Assembly: GCA_020638795.1 (NCBI GenBank)
Contig: JACKHW010000001.1
Coordinates: 620,001 to 684,000, forward strand
DNA length: 64,000 bases
Origin: Planctomycetota bacterium
GTDB taxonomy: Bacteria > Planctomycetota > UBA1135 > GCA-002748355
Direction of reading: 5' to 3'
Both the position numbers and the translations under genes were made by a program. The notes under the pieces are model-generated. The model was not told the DNA's origin. It saw nothing but the letters and a program-made list of their open reading frames with translations, and ran no database searches. Below, in pieces: positions 8,304-17,459 of this stretch; the first letter of the stretch is position 1; every line of letters begins with the position of its first letter.

Positions 8304-9173
8304 ATGCTCGCACCCTTCGGAGCCCTGGACCTCGGTGAGCTGCGCATCGACGTGCTCGACGGCGGGAGCCTCGCGTTCTCGATCGAACGTCCCGGCAAGC
8401 GGATCGCGCTCGAACTCGCGGTCCGCCCGCTGCTCGTGCGCACGTCCGCGTGGTCCTGCTTGATCGATCCCGGTTTCGGCCCTGCGGATCCGCGGCGACG
8501 GGAGCGGTTCCAGTTGCGTGACCCGGTCCCGCTCGAACAGCAGCTCGATCGCCTCGGAGTCGCGAAGCCGGATCACGTAGTGCTAACGCATCTTCACTTC
8601 GACCACGCGGCGGGTGTACTCGCTGGCTCCGCGCACGGTGTACGTGACGACGGGCATGTCGAGGAGGCGCGTTTCCCTCGCGCGGAGCACCACGTGCACC
8701 CTCTCGAATGGGACGCTGCAATGAGAGAACAGCGCGGCGGTGATCTCGCCGCGCGCATCGAACGTGCACTCTCGAGGCGTCCGAAGTCCCTGCCGAACGG
8801 CGGGACGGTGCTCGGCGCGCCGGGCCATGCTCCGCGCATCGATGTCGAACTCGCACGCGGGCATACCGAAGGGCTCGTGGCGGTTTGGATGCATGGGACC
8901 GCGGGAGCGGCGATGTTCGCCGCCGATCTCGTACCGACACGCAAGTTCCTGTGTGCGCGTCTCGATCGCATGGCGGATCAGGATCCCGAACTCGCGCGGG
9001 ATTCACGCATTGCGCTCTTGCGCCGTTGCGAGCGGGAGCGTGCGCACGTGCTCTTCTACCACGACAGGGACGTGGCGTTCGCTCGCATCCAGGCAGACGG
9101 GGCGCTTCCCGACACGTGGCACGTGCAGCGGGATACCGATGCCCCACAGTCGTCTCACGCTGCCCGTCGCTGA
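8304..9173 (+). CDS. Metallo-beta-lactamase-fold hydrolase
   Basis: The product has 289 residues. The dinuclear zinc site is clear: THLHFDHAAG gives HxHxDH, followed by GHTEGL (third His), AADLVP (bridging Asp position) and a late FYHD. The overall pattern fits the lactonase/glyoxalase II-like branch of the superfamily; whether the substrate is a thioester, lactone or other ester is unknown. It is the last gene of the acyl-CoA cluster, 25 bases after the atypical dehydrogenase, so a role in thioester or lactone hydrolysis is a reasonable guess only. Confidence 0.88.
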   Translation: MLAPFGALDLGELRIDVLDGGSLAFSIERPGKRIALELAVRPLLVRTSAWSCLIDPGFGPADPRRRERFQLRDPVPLEQQLDRLGVAKPDHVVLTHLHFDHAAGVLAGSAHGVRDDGHVEEARFPRAEHHVHPLEWDAAMREQRGGDLAARIERALSRRPKSLPNGGTVLGAPGHAPRIDVELARGHTEGLVAVWMHGTAGAAMFAADLVPTRKFLCARLDRMADQDPELARDSRIALLRRCERERAHVLFYHDRDVAFARIQADGALPDTWHVQRDTDAPQSSHAARR

Positions 9174-9372
9174 GGGGTCACTGCTCAGAAGCACAGTCGA
9201 TTGCGGCGCGACGCATGAGGCGTCACGCCCGTGGTATCGCCACTTCCACGTCGGCCCCGTGTGGCTCGCGGCGCGAGAACACAAGCGTATCGACAACCTG
9301 CTAGGCTCCCCGCCAGCCTGTCCCTTTCGATCGCGCCCTTTCGATCCGCCTCGCCACTCGGGTTTCCTCACC

Positions 9373-11106
9373 GTGCGCACGACTGCCCCTTCGCCCTCCG
9401 CATCGATGTTCGTCGCTCTGCTCGCACTCACCGGCCTCGGTCGCGTGTGTGCTGCTCCATTGCCGCAATCGGGAGGCATCCTGATCAATGAGTTCTGCTA
9501 CGACGACTCCGGTGTGGATGACGGGGAGTTCGTCGAGCTCGTCAACGCGTCGCGACAGACCGTCGACATCTCGGGCTGGCAGCTCGTGGCGTCGAACCCG
9601 TTCGGCGAGCAGTCACGCTTCACGCTGCCGAGCGGGACGAAGCTCGCAGCCGGGGCGTACTGGGTCCTGGGATCCGCTGCCGTTCCGCGTGTCGATCAAG
9701 TCGTCGGCGTCACCGAAATCTGGGACAACGCGCAAGCGGCCCTGACCCTCGTCGACGCGTCGAATGTCGTCATGGATTCGGTGGTCTACGAGTCGTGGCG
9801 CTCGAAGTGGCGCATCGGCACTCCGATCGACGAAGGCGTTTGGCCGGACTTCGTCAGCCTCGATACCGCGCGGACTTCGTGGTCACGGATTCGAGATGGT
9901 TACTACACGAAGAACGCGCGTGACTTCCGCATCGCACCCGCGACACCCGGATCGACCAACGACCTGCCGCGCGCGGGTTTCGAGGATGACTTCGACACAC
10001 GGCCCACGGGTTCGACGATCGGTGAGTGGGGCGGGAGCTTTGCTGCCCCGGTCGTCATCGACCCGACGGTCGTCGACAGCAACAACCCTAGCAAGCTACC
10101 ACTGTCACCCCAGGGCGGTCGTGCTGCGGTCTTCTGGGACCCACAGGGCGGTGGGAACACGACGATGCTCCTCGCCGATGGCATCCGCGATGTCGTGGTC
10201 GAGGCGTGGGTCTATGTCGAGAGCCATCCGCTCTCGATCGCGGATCGTGCGATGTGGTCCATCGGAGTGCAGGGAGGTACGGGAAGCTACTACGACTTCG
10301 CGAACGTCTCGGGCAGTCAGCCGCAGTTCGTCGCGAACGGGAACACCGGGATCACTTGGACATACGAGGCGGACGACAAAGGAGCGACGCTCTATCTCAT
10401 CGATCACGGCGATGGTGGTTGGGGAAGCGGTGCCCGCACGCCGCCCGTCGTTCTCGGCAAGATCGCACTGCAACCGACGATCGACGAAGGATGGCGGCGC
10501 ATTCGCCTCGAAGTCCGTGGCAACGTCGTCGAGGGTTGGTTCGATGGGACCTACGGCTGTGGCGACGGGCAGTACGTGCGAGGTACCACGGCGACACCGG
10601 CTCTCGGCGGTGTCTATATCGCCTATCACGAACGCATCGCGCAGCCGTCGCGTCAACGTCCGTTCACGTGCGATCAGCTCCGCATCGGTGCGAACTCGGC
10701 GAGCGTCAAGTGGTCGGGAAGCGGACTCGCGACGTCCCAAGGCATGCCACAGCTGACGCCACTCGTTCCCGCGATGCCCGGACGTCGCGATTTCGGAGTC
10801 GATGCGTGGGGACTCGTTCCGAACGGCGCGAGCCTGCTCATGCTCGGTATCGCGCTCTTTCCCGTGCCGCTCGATCTTCAAGTTGTCGGTGCACGCCAAG
10901 GTTGTTTGCTCTACTTCGATCCGATCGAGTTCTATGCTGTTCGTGCGGATTCGAGGGGTGAGGGCTCTTACGTTCTTCCATTGCCCTGCCTTCCGGCCAG
11001 TGTCGGAGTCGATCTGCACTTCCAGCTACTCGACTTCGATCCGTTCCTGTTGTCGCAATTCCCGGTCGGGATCTCGCGACTCATGACGGTCACGACCGGA
11101 CGTTGA
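9373..11106 (+). CDS. Secreted protein with lamin-tail domain and clade-type C-terminal module
   Basis: A signal peptide is visible: a basic N-terminus, the hydrophobic core MFVALLALTGLG, and cleavage near VCAAPLPQ. The GTG at 9373 supplies the positively charged n-region; the ATG at 9406 is the alternative start. A lamin-tail domain follows (GGILINEFCYDDSG, EFVELVN, DISGWQLV, YWVLGSAAV; roughly residues 34-130), then a long region with jelly-roll character. The C-terminus has NGASLLMLGIALFPVPLDL and GCLLYFDP, matching a module seen in two other secreted proteins of this window. Surface display or extracellular function is inferred. The stop shares one base with the NUDIX start (TGATG). Confidence 0.82.
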   Translation: MRTTAPSPSASMFVALLALTGLGRVCAAPLPQSGGILINEFCYDDSGVDDGEFVELVNASRQTVDISGWQLVASNPFGEQSRFTLPSGTKLAAGAYWVLGSAAVPRVDQVVGVTEIWDNAQAALTLVDASNVVMDSVVYESWRSKWRIGTPIDEGVWPDFVSLDTARTSWSRIRDGYYTKNARDFRIAPATPGSTNDLPRAGFEDDFDTRPTGSTIGEWGGSFAAPVVIDPTVVDSNNPSKLPLSPQGGRAAVFWDPQGGGNTTMLLADGIRDVVVEAWVYVESHPLSIADRAMWSIGVQGGTGSYYDFANVSGSQPQFVANGNTGITWTYEADDKGATLYLIDHGDGGWGSGARTPPVVLGKIALQPTIDEGWRRIRLEVRGNVVEGWFDGTYGCGDGQYVRGTTATPALGGVYIAYHERIAQPSRQRPFTCDQLRIGANSASVKWSGSGLATSQGMPQLTPLVPAMPGRRDFGVDAWGLVPNGASLLMLGIALFPVPLDLQVVGARQGCLLYFDPIEFYAVRADSRGEGSYVLPLPCLPASVGVDLHFQLLDFDPFLLSQFPVGISRLMTVTTGR

Positions 11107-11672
11107 TGACACGACCCTTCGAGCGAATCTCGAGCCGAGTTCTCGTCGACAATCCGTGGCACCGCTACTGCCACGATCGCTATGCCCGTCGGGACGGTAG
11201 TCCTGGTGACTACTACTACGTCGACATGGCCGGTTCGTCGGTCGTCGTGCCGCTGCTCGACAATGGCGAGGTGGTGATCCTCGAGGTCGAGCGCTACCTG
11301 CTCGGCACGAAGCTCTGGGAGTTTCCGATCGGCGGACTCGAGCCCGGTGACGACCCGCTCGACGTCGCGCAGAAGGAACTTGCCGAGGAGTCTGGATATC
11401 GCGCGAATCGCTGGGACGCGCTCGGGGTCTTCGCGCCGTACAAGGGCGTGTCGAACGAGCATTGTCACGTCTTCTTGGCGCGCGAACTGATTCGCGGCGA
11501 GCAAGCGCTCGAGCTCTCGGAGTCCATCGACGTGCACGTCGTCTCGCTCGACGAGGCGCGTCGACGCATCCTCGGAAATACGGTCGGTGATGGTACGGTC
11601 GGCCGGAGCCTCCTCGGGGACGGCCAGTCGATCGCTGCGTTCGCCTACCTCGACCGCTTTCTTGCTCGATGA
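11106..11672 (+). CDS. NUDIX hydrolase (ADP-ribose pyrophosphatase-like)
   Basis: The product has 188 residues. The NUDIX box runs from GGLEPGDDPLDVAQ into KELAEESGY, matching G-x5-E-x7-REUxEExGU with conservative Asp-for-Glu and Lys-for-Arg changes. The upstream strands (VVVPLLDNGEVVILEVERY) and the early WEFPIGG resemble ADP-ribose and nucleotide-sugar pyrophosphatases of the NudF class, so cleavage of a nucleoside diphosphate linked to X is predicted. The ATG at 11106 is used rather than the TTG three bases earlier. It is translationally coupled to both neighbours (TGATG before, ATGA after). Confidence 0.9.
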   Translation: MTRPFERISSRVLVDNPWHRYCHDRYARRDGSPGDYYYVDMAGSSVVVPLLDNGEVVILEVERYLLGTKLWEFPIGGLEPGDDPLDVAQKELAEESGYRANRWDALGVFAPYKGVSNEHCHVFLARELIRGEQALELSESIDVHVVSLDEARRRILGNTVGDGTVGRSLLGDGQSIAAFAYLDRFLAR

Positions 11673-12910
11673 GGGTGTCGAAAGCGAGCCTCGGTCTTCG
11701 TGTTCGGCGCTATCTGCGTCGCTTCGCGACGTACGTCTGGGTGTCGGTTCGTCGCTACCTCGACGATCAGGGCAGCTTGCGCGCAGGCGGACTCACGTAT
11801 CTCACGCTGATGTCTCTCGTGCCGGGACTGACGGTCGTCCTCCTCATCGCGAGCGCGTTCGGGGTCAAGGAGCAGTTCCGATCATGGGTCGACAGCCAGT
11901 CGGTCGGTTGGTCCGAACAACTCGTGCAGATCAAGGACACGGTACTCGAGGTCGTCGAAAACGTGCGGCTCGAGCTCCTCGGCGGGTTCGGCTTGCTCGC
12001 GTTCATCTGGGTTGTCCTGTCGCTCCTCGCCAAGGTCGAGAACGCGCTCAACGAGACCTGGAATGCAGGCAAGTCCCGCACGCTCGCACGGCGCTACGCG
12101 GACTACGTCGCGATCCTGTTCTTCGTGCCGCTGCTCGTACTCGCGGCGACCGGGCTCAAGACGATCGTGACGTTCGACGGCATCGTCGGTGCGATTCCGA
12201 TGCTCGGCCCGGTCGTCGAATCGGGGCTCCAGTTGTTACCGATCGCGATGATCTGGCTCGCCTTGACGCTCGTCTACAAGGTCATGCCGAACGTGACGGT
12301 CGGCTGGGGTCCAGCGCTGTTCTCGGGCCTGATCGCCGGAACGAGTTGGTATGTCGCGCAAGCCGTCTTCTTCCGCGCGCAGATCGGCCTCAGCCGCCAG
12401 AACGCGATCTACGGGTCCCTCGCGCTGCTGCCGTTTTTCTTGTTCTACCTCTACGTGTCGTGGGCAATCGTGCTCTGGGGCGCCGAGTTCTGCTACGTCT
12501 TCCAGAACCGGATCACGAAGCGTGACAACGCGGTCGATCACTCGTGGACGCCGGACCAACGGCATCGGCTCGCGATCGGTCTCGTGCGAGGTGCGGTCGA
12601 CCAGTTCAAGGATGGCAATTCGCTCGCGATCGCGGACTTCGCGGGTTCGTATCGCTGGCCTCGACGCCGCGTGGACGAGATCGCCAAGATACTCGTCGAT
12701 GCCGGCATTCTTCACTTCGTGCATCACGGCAAGTCTGTCGTTCCTGCCAAGCCACCCGATGCGACCCGTGTCGCGGACATCATCCTCGTCGTCGACGGGG
12801 TTCCGACGAGCACGGATGTCGTGACGGTCGATCGGCCGCTTCCGGCGCGCGAGGACGCGATCCTGCAGGACCTGCGCCAACGGATCCGCGACCTGGATGG
12901 CATGCTATGA
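11669..12910 (+). CDS. YihY/BrkB-family inner-membrane protein
   Basis: The 413-residue product has six hydrophobic spans in the first 290 residues, typical of the YihY (formerly RNase BN-like) family. Recognisable stretches are LRAGGLTYLTLMSLVPGLTVVLLIASAFG, NETWNAGKSRTLARRYADYV, KVMPNVTVGWGPALFSGLIAGTSW and the YLYVSWAIVLWGAEFCYVFQN signature. The C-terminal soluble part (about residues 300-413) resembles a winged-helix-like extension found in longer members. The molecular role of the family is unresolved. The start overlaps the NUDIX stop by ATGA. Confidence 0.9.
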   Translation: MRVSKASLGLRVRRYLRRFATYVWVSVRRYLDDQGSLRAGGLTYLTLMSLVPGLTVVLLIASAFGVKEQFRSWVDSQSVGWSEQLVQIKDTVLEVVENVRLELLGGFGLLAFIWVVLSLLAKVENALNETWNAGKSRTLARRYADYVAILFFVPLLVLAATGLKTIVTFDGIVGAIPMLGPVVESGLQLLPIAMIWLALTLVYKVMPNVTVGWGPALFSGLIAGTSWYVAQAVFFRAQIGLSRQNAIYGSLALLPFFLFYLYVSWAIVLWGAEFCYVFQNRITKRDNAVDHSWTPDQRHRLAIGLVRGAVDQFKDGNSLAIADFAGSYRWPRRRVDEIAKILVDAGILHFVHHGKSVVPAKPPDATRVADIILVVDGVPTSTDVVTVDRPLPAREDAILQDLRQRIRDLDGML

Positions 12911-12914
12911 CGCC

Positions 12915-14405
12915 ATGAAGGCCGTCCTGTCGTCCACCCTCGCATTGCTCCTGGTCGGTGCCGTCGCTATCGCACAGGCCGGAGATCCAACTGCGGTTCG
13001 TGATCGCGTGCACGAAGCGCTCGACGCGCTCCTCGCCGCCAAGCCACTCGCCGGCGCGCGCGTCGGGGTCGTCGTGCTCGAGCCGAAGACCGGCGAGGTC
13101 CTCGCCGAGTCGCGTCCCGATGAGGGTTTCCTGACGGCCTCCAACATGAAGCTGATCTCGAGTGCCGTGGCGCTCGAAGTGCTCGGACCCGACTACGTGT
13201 TCGAGACGAAGCTGGTCGGGCGCGGTACGTGGTATCGCAACGGCACCTTCGATGGTGACCTCCTTCTCATCGGGTCGGGCGACCCGACGTTGGGCGCGAC
13301 GTACTTCGAGAAGTCGGGTTCGACCGCGCCGTTCGTGAGGATGGCCGCCGCGCTCGATGCACGCGGCGTCCGGCGCGTCGATGGACGCGTGCTCGGCGAC
13401 GATTCGTGTCAGCCCGATGAGATCATGGGCGATGGATGGGACTGGTCGTATCACGCCGATTGGTATGCGGCCCAGGTCGGCGGGCTCTGTTTCAACGAGA
13501 ACTGCATCGACGTGGTCTTCGAAGGGACGGCCGCGGGACGCCCCCCGCTGGTACGACTCGAACCCGAAACCGGCTTCGTGACGATCCAGAACCGCGTGCA
13601 TTGTCTGATGCCGAGCAAAGGGGTTCGGCCGTCCGGCGTCACGTGGGCTCGCACGCTCGGCGGGAACGAGATCACCTTGACCGGTTCCCTCGCGGTCGAC
13701 ACGCGTGGCAAGCGAGATTGGGGCAGCGTCCACAACCCGACCGCGTTCGCAGCGACTGTGTTGCGCGAGACCCTCGTGCGCCAGGGGATTCCGGTGACAG
13801 GTGGAGCGGGGGATACCGACGAGGTCGCGAAGCCACCGCAGGGCGAGGAGATGGAGCTCTTCGTGCACCGGTCGCCGCCGCTTCGCCGCATCGTCCACGC
13901 GCTGAACAAGCGGAGTCAGAATCTCTACGCCGAACAGCTTCCGCGCGCCGCGGCGCGTGCGCGCGGAGGGGACGGTTCGATGGCCTCCGCCCGCAAGGTC
14001 GCGCGCCAGGAACTCGAGCGGCTCGGCGTCGATACGTCGCGGCTCGTCCTCGCCGACGGGTCTGGCCTCAGTCGCCTCGACATGGTGTCCCCGCGCCAGA
14101 TCGCGAGTCTCCTCGACGGCATGCGGGCGAGTCCGAACTTCGGCGTCTACTTCGATTCGCTGCCCGTTGCGGGCGTGGACGGCACGTTGCGGCGGCGCTT
14201 TCCCGAGGGAAATGCTGCCCGCGGCCGTGTGCACGCGAAAACGGGGTACGTGAGTCGGACCGTGGCCCTGTCGGGCTACGTCCCGAGAAACGACTCCGAG
14301 CCGCTCGTGTTTTCGATTCTGATCAACGACTTCGTCGGCGCGTCCTCGGGAGTTCAGGCTGCGGTGGATGCGTTCGTTGGCAAACTCTGTACGGCTCTCC
14401 CCTGA
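12915..14405 (+). CDS. dacB: D-alanyl-D-alanine carboxypeptidase/endopeptidase (PBP4 type)
   Basis: The product is 496 residues with an N-terminal signal peptide (MKAVLSSTLALLLVG to AIAQAGD). It is a periplasmic class C penicillin-binding protein that trims or cuts peptidoglycan peptides. All three active-site motifs are visible: SxxK as SNMK (Ser76/Lys79), SxN as SQN in NKRSQNLYAEQL, and KTG in HAKTGYVSRTVALSGYV. The ATG at 12915 is preferred over 12897 because it starts directly at the signal peptide. Together with the L,D-transpeptidase downstream, it shows that this organism carries peptidoglycan-modifying enzymes. Confidence 0.93.
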   Translation: MKAVLSSTLALLLVGAVAIAQAGDPTAVRDRVHEALDALLAAKPLAGARVGVVVLEPKTGEVLAESRPDEGFLTASNMKLISSAVALEVLGPDYVFETKLVGRGTWYRNGTFDGDLLLIGSGDPTLGATYFEKSGSTAPFVRMAAALDARGVRRVDGRVLGDDSCQPDEIMGDGWDWSYHADWYAAQVGGLCFNENCIDVVFEGTAAGRPPLVRLEPETGFVTIQNRVHCLMPSKGVRPSGVTWARTLGGNEITLTGSLAVDTRGKRDWGSVHNPTAFAATVLRETLVRQGIPVTGGAGDTDEVAKPPQGEEMELFVHRSPPLRRIVHALNKRSQNLYAEQLPRAAARARGGDGSMASARKVARQELERLGVDTSRLVLADGSGLSRLDMVSPRQIASLLDGMRASPNFGVYFDSLPVAGVDGTLRRRFPEGNAARGRVHAKTGYVSRTVALSGYVPRNDSEPLVFSILINDFVGASSGVQAAVDAFVGKLCTALP

Positions 14406-14535
14406 GGGGCGAAGCACACGGATCACCGGAAAGAGTCTTGCGGCACGGCGTTCGAAGTCGGAAAACGTCCGGTTGATTCTCTGACCTGCACGGCAAGTCC
14501 TGGCTGGCGACAGCCGGCAATCGCGAGCGAGCACC

Positions 14536-15231
14536 ATGACCCTTTCCACGACGACAGTCTGTTCCTTCTTGGCCCTCGGGCTGGGTCTCGGCCTTCCGCT
14601 CGCCCGTGAGGCCGCGGTCTCGCCGGATACTGCGACCGAGAACGCGAAGATCGCGATCGTGGACACGAGCGTGATCCGCAAGGCTTCGAAATGGGCGCAG
14701 GGTGTGATCACGCAGGTCGACCAGCAGTCGTTGGCGGATCGGCGCGCGCTCGACGGACTGATGGCCGAACGGGACAACCTCAAGAAGAAGCTCGAACTCC
14801 TCGAACCCGATTCGCGTGATGCGCAACTTCTGAAGGTCGAATACAGCGTCATGACCCAACGCTTACAGGGTCAGAACGAGCTCTATTCGATCCTCCGCGA
14901 GCGTGCGATGGCAGAAGCTGCCGTGCAGATTCGGGAATGGACCCAGAAGGCGGTCGCCGATATCGCGCAGAAGCGCGGCATCGACCTCTGCCTCCAGCAA
15001 AACGATGTGCCCGCGCAGAGTTCGCTGATCGAGAAGTTCAACTTGTTACGCGGGCAGCTCGTGCTCTACGCCACGCCGACCCTCGACATCTCCGAGGACG
15101 TCGTGAAGCTGCTCGACTCCGGGTTCGCGAACGGCGACGGCAAGGCCAACGCAGTCGACGCCGCTTCGAAGAAGTCCGACGGAACCGGAGCCGCAACCCA
15201 GAAGCCGGGCGGCGACGGCAACAAGGACTGA
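14536..15231 (+). CDS. OmpH/Skp-like periplasmic chaperone
   Basis: The product is 231 residues with a signal peptide (FLALGLGLGLPLA). The mature start KIAIVDTSVIRKAS resembles the Skp/OmpH entry strand, followed by a charged helical region (LMAERDNLKKKLELL, LRERAMAEAAVQIREWTQKA) and a return strand near RGIDLCLQQNDV. A Gly/Ala/Lys-rich low-complexity tail closes the protein. Skp-like proteins carry unfolded outer-membrane proteins across the periplasm. Its position just before lpxC-fabZ and lpxA parallels the skp-lpx neighbourhood of other diderms. Confidence 0.83.
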   Translation: MTLSTTTVCSFLALGLGLGLPLAREAAVSPDTATENAKIAIVDTSVIRKASKWAQGVITQVDQQSLADRRALDGLMAERDNLKKKLELLEPDSRDAQLLKVEYSVMTQRLQGQNELYSILRERAMAEAAVQIREWTQKAVADIAQKRGIDLCLQQNDVPAQSSLIEKFNLLRGQLVLYATPTLDISEDVVKLLDSGFANGDGKANAVDAASKKSDGTGAATQKPGGDGNKD

Positions 15232-15256
15232 GGACCGAGGCGAACCAACGAACACC

Positions 15257-16561
15257 ATGCGGCCCCGCGCGCAACGCACGATCAAGGCGCCGGTCGAGTT
15301 CTCCGGTGTCGGCCTCCACACGGGAGAGCAGAACAAGGTCTCGATCCTCCCCGCACCGGCCGATCACGGCATCGTCTTCTGTCGAGTCGATCTCGAGGGT
15401 AAGCCGACGATCCCGGCGCACATCTCGAAGCTCATCGCCAAGGAGCGCAGAACGAGTCTTCGCGAAGGCGTGGCGGACGTTTCGACAGTCGAACACCTAC
15501 TCGCGGCGCTCTACGCGCTGCAGATCGACAACGTGCAGATCGAGATCGACGGCGAGGAGATGCCCGGTCTCGATGGCAGTTCGCAGGTCTTCGCGCAGAA
15601 GCTCGCCGAAGTCGGTGGTGTCGACCAGAAGGTCGTGCGCAAGTACTTCGAACTCGACGAGCCGATCTACGTGCGCGAGGGCGACGTCAGCATCGTCGCG
15701 CTGCCCGCCGATGACGGCTTGACGCTGCAATACCACCTCGATCACCGCACGGGCGACACCGAAGCGATCCAGTCGTACGGCCTCAAGGTCGGACGCGAGA
15801 CGTTCCTCGATCAGGTCGCTCCGGCGCGCACGTTCGTGATGCGTCAGGAGGTCGAAGCGTTGCAGGCTGCCGGTCTCGGCAAGGGCGCGACACGCCAGAA
15901 CACGCTCGTCATGGGCCCCGAAGGTCCCGAAGAGAACCAGCTCCGTTTTTCCGACGAACTCGCGCGGCACAAGATCCTCGACCTGCTCGGGGATCTCGCT
16001 CTCGGAGGGTTCGAGCTGTCCGCGCACTTGATCGCGACGCGATCGGGGCACACGACCAATCACCGACTCGTGCGCATGCTCCTAGAGCGGATGCGCAAGC
16101 TCGAGGACGAAGGGCAGATCGCCCGCGAGTCCGGGATGGGCATTCGCGACATCCTCAAGCTGCTGCCGCACCGCTACCCGTTCTTGATGGTCGATCGCGT
16201 CATCGAGATGGAGGGATACCAGCGCGGCGTCGGGATCAAGAACGTCACGTTCAACGAGCCGTTCTTCCAGGGCCACTGGCCCGGGCAGCCGATCATGCCG
16301 GGCGTGTTGCAGCTCGAAGCGATGGCGCAGATGGCGGGGATCCTCCTCTTCAGGAAGCTCGAGAACACCGGCAAGCTCGCCGTGCTCTGGAGCATCGACA
16401 AGGTCAAGCTGCGCGGGGCGGTGACGCCTGGCGATCAGCTTCGTATCGAGGTCGAGACGATCCGGTCGCGGCCGGGCCTCGGTCACGTTCAGGCACGCTG
16501 TAAGGTCGCGGGCAAGCTCGTGGCCGAAGCGCGACTCATGTTCACCCTCGTGGACGCATGA
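15257..16561 (+). CDS. Bifunctional LpxC-FabZ: UDP-3-O-acyl-GlcNAc deacetylase and 3-hydroxyacyl-ACP dehydratase
   Basis: The 434-residue fusion joins LpxC (about 1-280), the zinc-dependent committed step of lipid A synthesis, to FabZ (about 290-434), which dehydrates 3-hydroxyacyl-ACP. LpxC residues visible: STVEHLLAALYAL (zinc His and Glu), RHKILDLLGDLALGG (second His and Asp) and SGHTTNHRL (catalytic His). FabZ shows LLPHRYPFLMVDRV and GHWPGQPIMPGVLQLEAMAQ with the catalytic His and Glu. This fusion is known from Bacteroidetes and Planctomycetes. It places two enzymes competing for the same 3-hydroxyacyl-ACP pool on one chain. Confidence 0.96.
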   Translation: MRPRAQRTIKAPVEFSGVGLHTGEQNKVSILPAPADHGIVFCRVDLEGKPTIPAHISKLIAKERRTSLREGVADVSTVEHLLAALYALQIDNVQIEIDGEEMPGLDGSSQVFAQKLAEVGGVDQKVVRKYFELDEPIYVREGDVSIVALPADDGLTLQYHLDHRTGDTEAIQSYGLKVGRETFLDQVAPARTFVMRQEVEALQAAGLGKGATRQNTLVMGPEGPEENQLRFSDELARHKILDLLGDLALGGFELSAHLIATRSGHTTNHRLVRMLLERMRKLEDEGQIARESGMGIRDILKLLPHRYPFLMVDRVIEMEGYQRGVGIKNVTFNEPFFQGHWPGQPIMPGVLQLEAMAQMAGILLFRKLENTGKLAVLWSIDKVKLRGAVTPGDQLRIEVETIRSRPGLGHVQARCKVAGKLVAEARLMFTLVDA

Positions 16562-16574
16562 TGGTGGTGCCCTC

Positions 16575-17438
16575 ATGAGTTCCTCCCTCACGACCAGGAT
16601 CCACCCGCAGGCCATCGTCGAACCCGGCGCCGAGATCGGTGTCGGCGTCGAGATCGGTCCCTATTGCATCATTGCAGCGACCGCCAAGATCGGGGACCGC
16701 TGCCAGATCCTCGGTGGAAGTCAGATCCTCGGTCACACGACCCTCGGCCCTGACAACGAGATCCACGGTGGCGCCATCCTAGGAGGCACCCCGCAGGACC
16801 GGACGTATCACGGCGAAGACACGCGGGTCGTCATCGGCGCGCGCAACAAGATCCGCGAGAACGTCACGATCCACCGCGCCACGACCAAAGAAGAGCGAGT
16901 CACGCGCATCGGCGACGACAACCTCATCATGGGTGGGACGCACATCGCGCACGACTGCAAGCTCGGCAACCAGATCACGATCGGGAACAACTCGCTGCTC
17001 GCCGGCCACGTGCTCGTCGAGGACGGCGTCACCATCAGCGGTGGAACGGGTATCCACCATTGGTGCTCGATCGGACGCCTCGCGATGATCGGCGCGCTGT
17101 GCCGCGTCGCGATGGATGTCCCGCCGTTCCTCGTCTGCGAGGGACGTCCGGGGCGCGTGCGCGGGCTCAATCTCGTCGGCTTGCGCCGCAACGGTGTCGA
17201 TGGCGCCGGGCTCGAGGCCGTGCGGGATGCTTACAAGATCCTCTTCCACACGAGTGAGACGCGCGAAGCGGCGCTCTTGAAGCTCGAGGCCAGTGACCCG
17301 ATGACTCCCGAGGTCCAGCATCTCGTGCGCTACCTGAGACGTTCGGACCAGGGCTATCGAGGCCGGTATCTCGAAGGCGTCTACCGCGGAAAGGTCAAAC
17401 CGGACGCTGACGGCGACCAAGAGCCCCAAGTGTTCTGA
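16575..17438 (+). CDS. lpxA: UDP-N-acetylglucosamine acyltransferase
   Basis: This 287-residue left-handed beta-helix protein transfers a 3-hydroxyacyl group from ACP to UDP-GlcNAc, the first step of lipid A synthesis. Hexapeptide repeats run from IHPQAIVEPGAEIG to about residue 190 (GVGVEIG, KIGDRCQILG, KLGNQITIG). The catalytic His lies in THIAHDCKLG. The helical C-terminal domain (GLRRNGVDGAGLEAVRDAYKILF) follows, with a slightly long charged tail. It starts 14 bases after lpxC-fabZ and is clearly part of the same operon. Confidence 0.95.
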   Translation: MSSSLTTRIHPQAIVEPGAEIGVGVEIGPYCIIAATAKIGDRCQILGGSQILGHTTLGPDNEIHGGAILGGTPQDRTYHGEDTRVVIGARNKIRENVTIHRATTKEERVTRIGDDNLIMGGTHIAHDCKLGNQITIGNNSLLAGHVLVEDGVTISGGTGIHHWCSIGRLAMIGALCRVAMDVPPFLVCEGRPGRVRGLNLVGLRRNGVDGAGLEAVRDAYKILFHTSETREAALLKLEASDPMTPEVQHLVRYLRRSDQGYRGRYLEGVYRGKVKPDADGDQEPQVF

Positions 17439-17459
17439 GGACGCCGCCAGGGGGGGAAA

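Noticed and set aside
6410..8443. 677-residue minus-strand frame opposite meaB and the second dehydrogenase
   Set aside because: It is the complement of genes with clear motifs; the translation has no domain pattern.
12780..14852. 690-residue minus-strand frame opposite dacB
   Set aside because: The plus strand carries all three PBP active-site motifs in order; the antisense frame has none.
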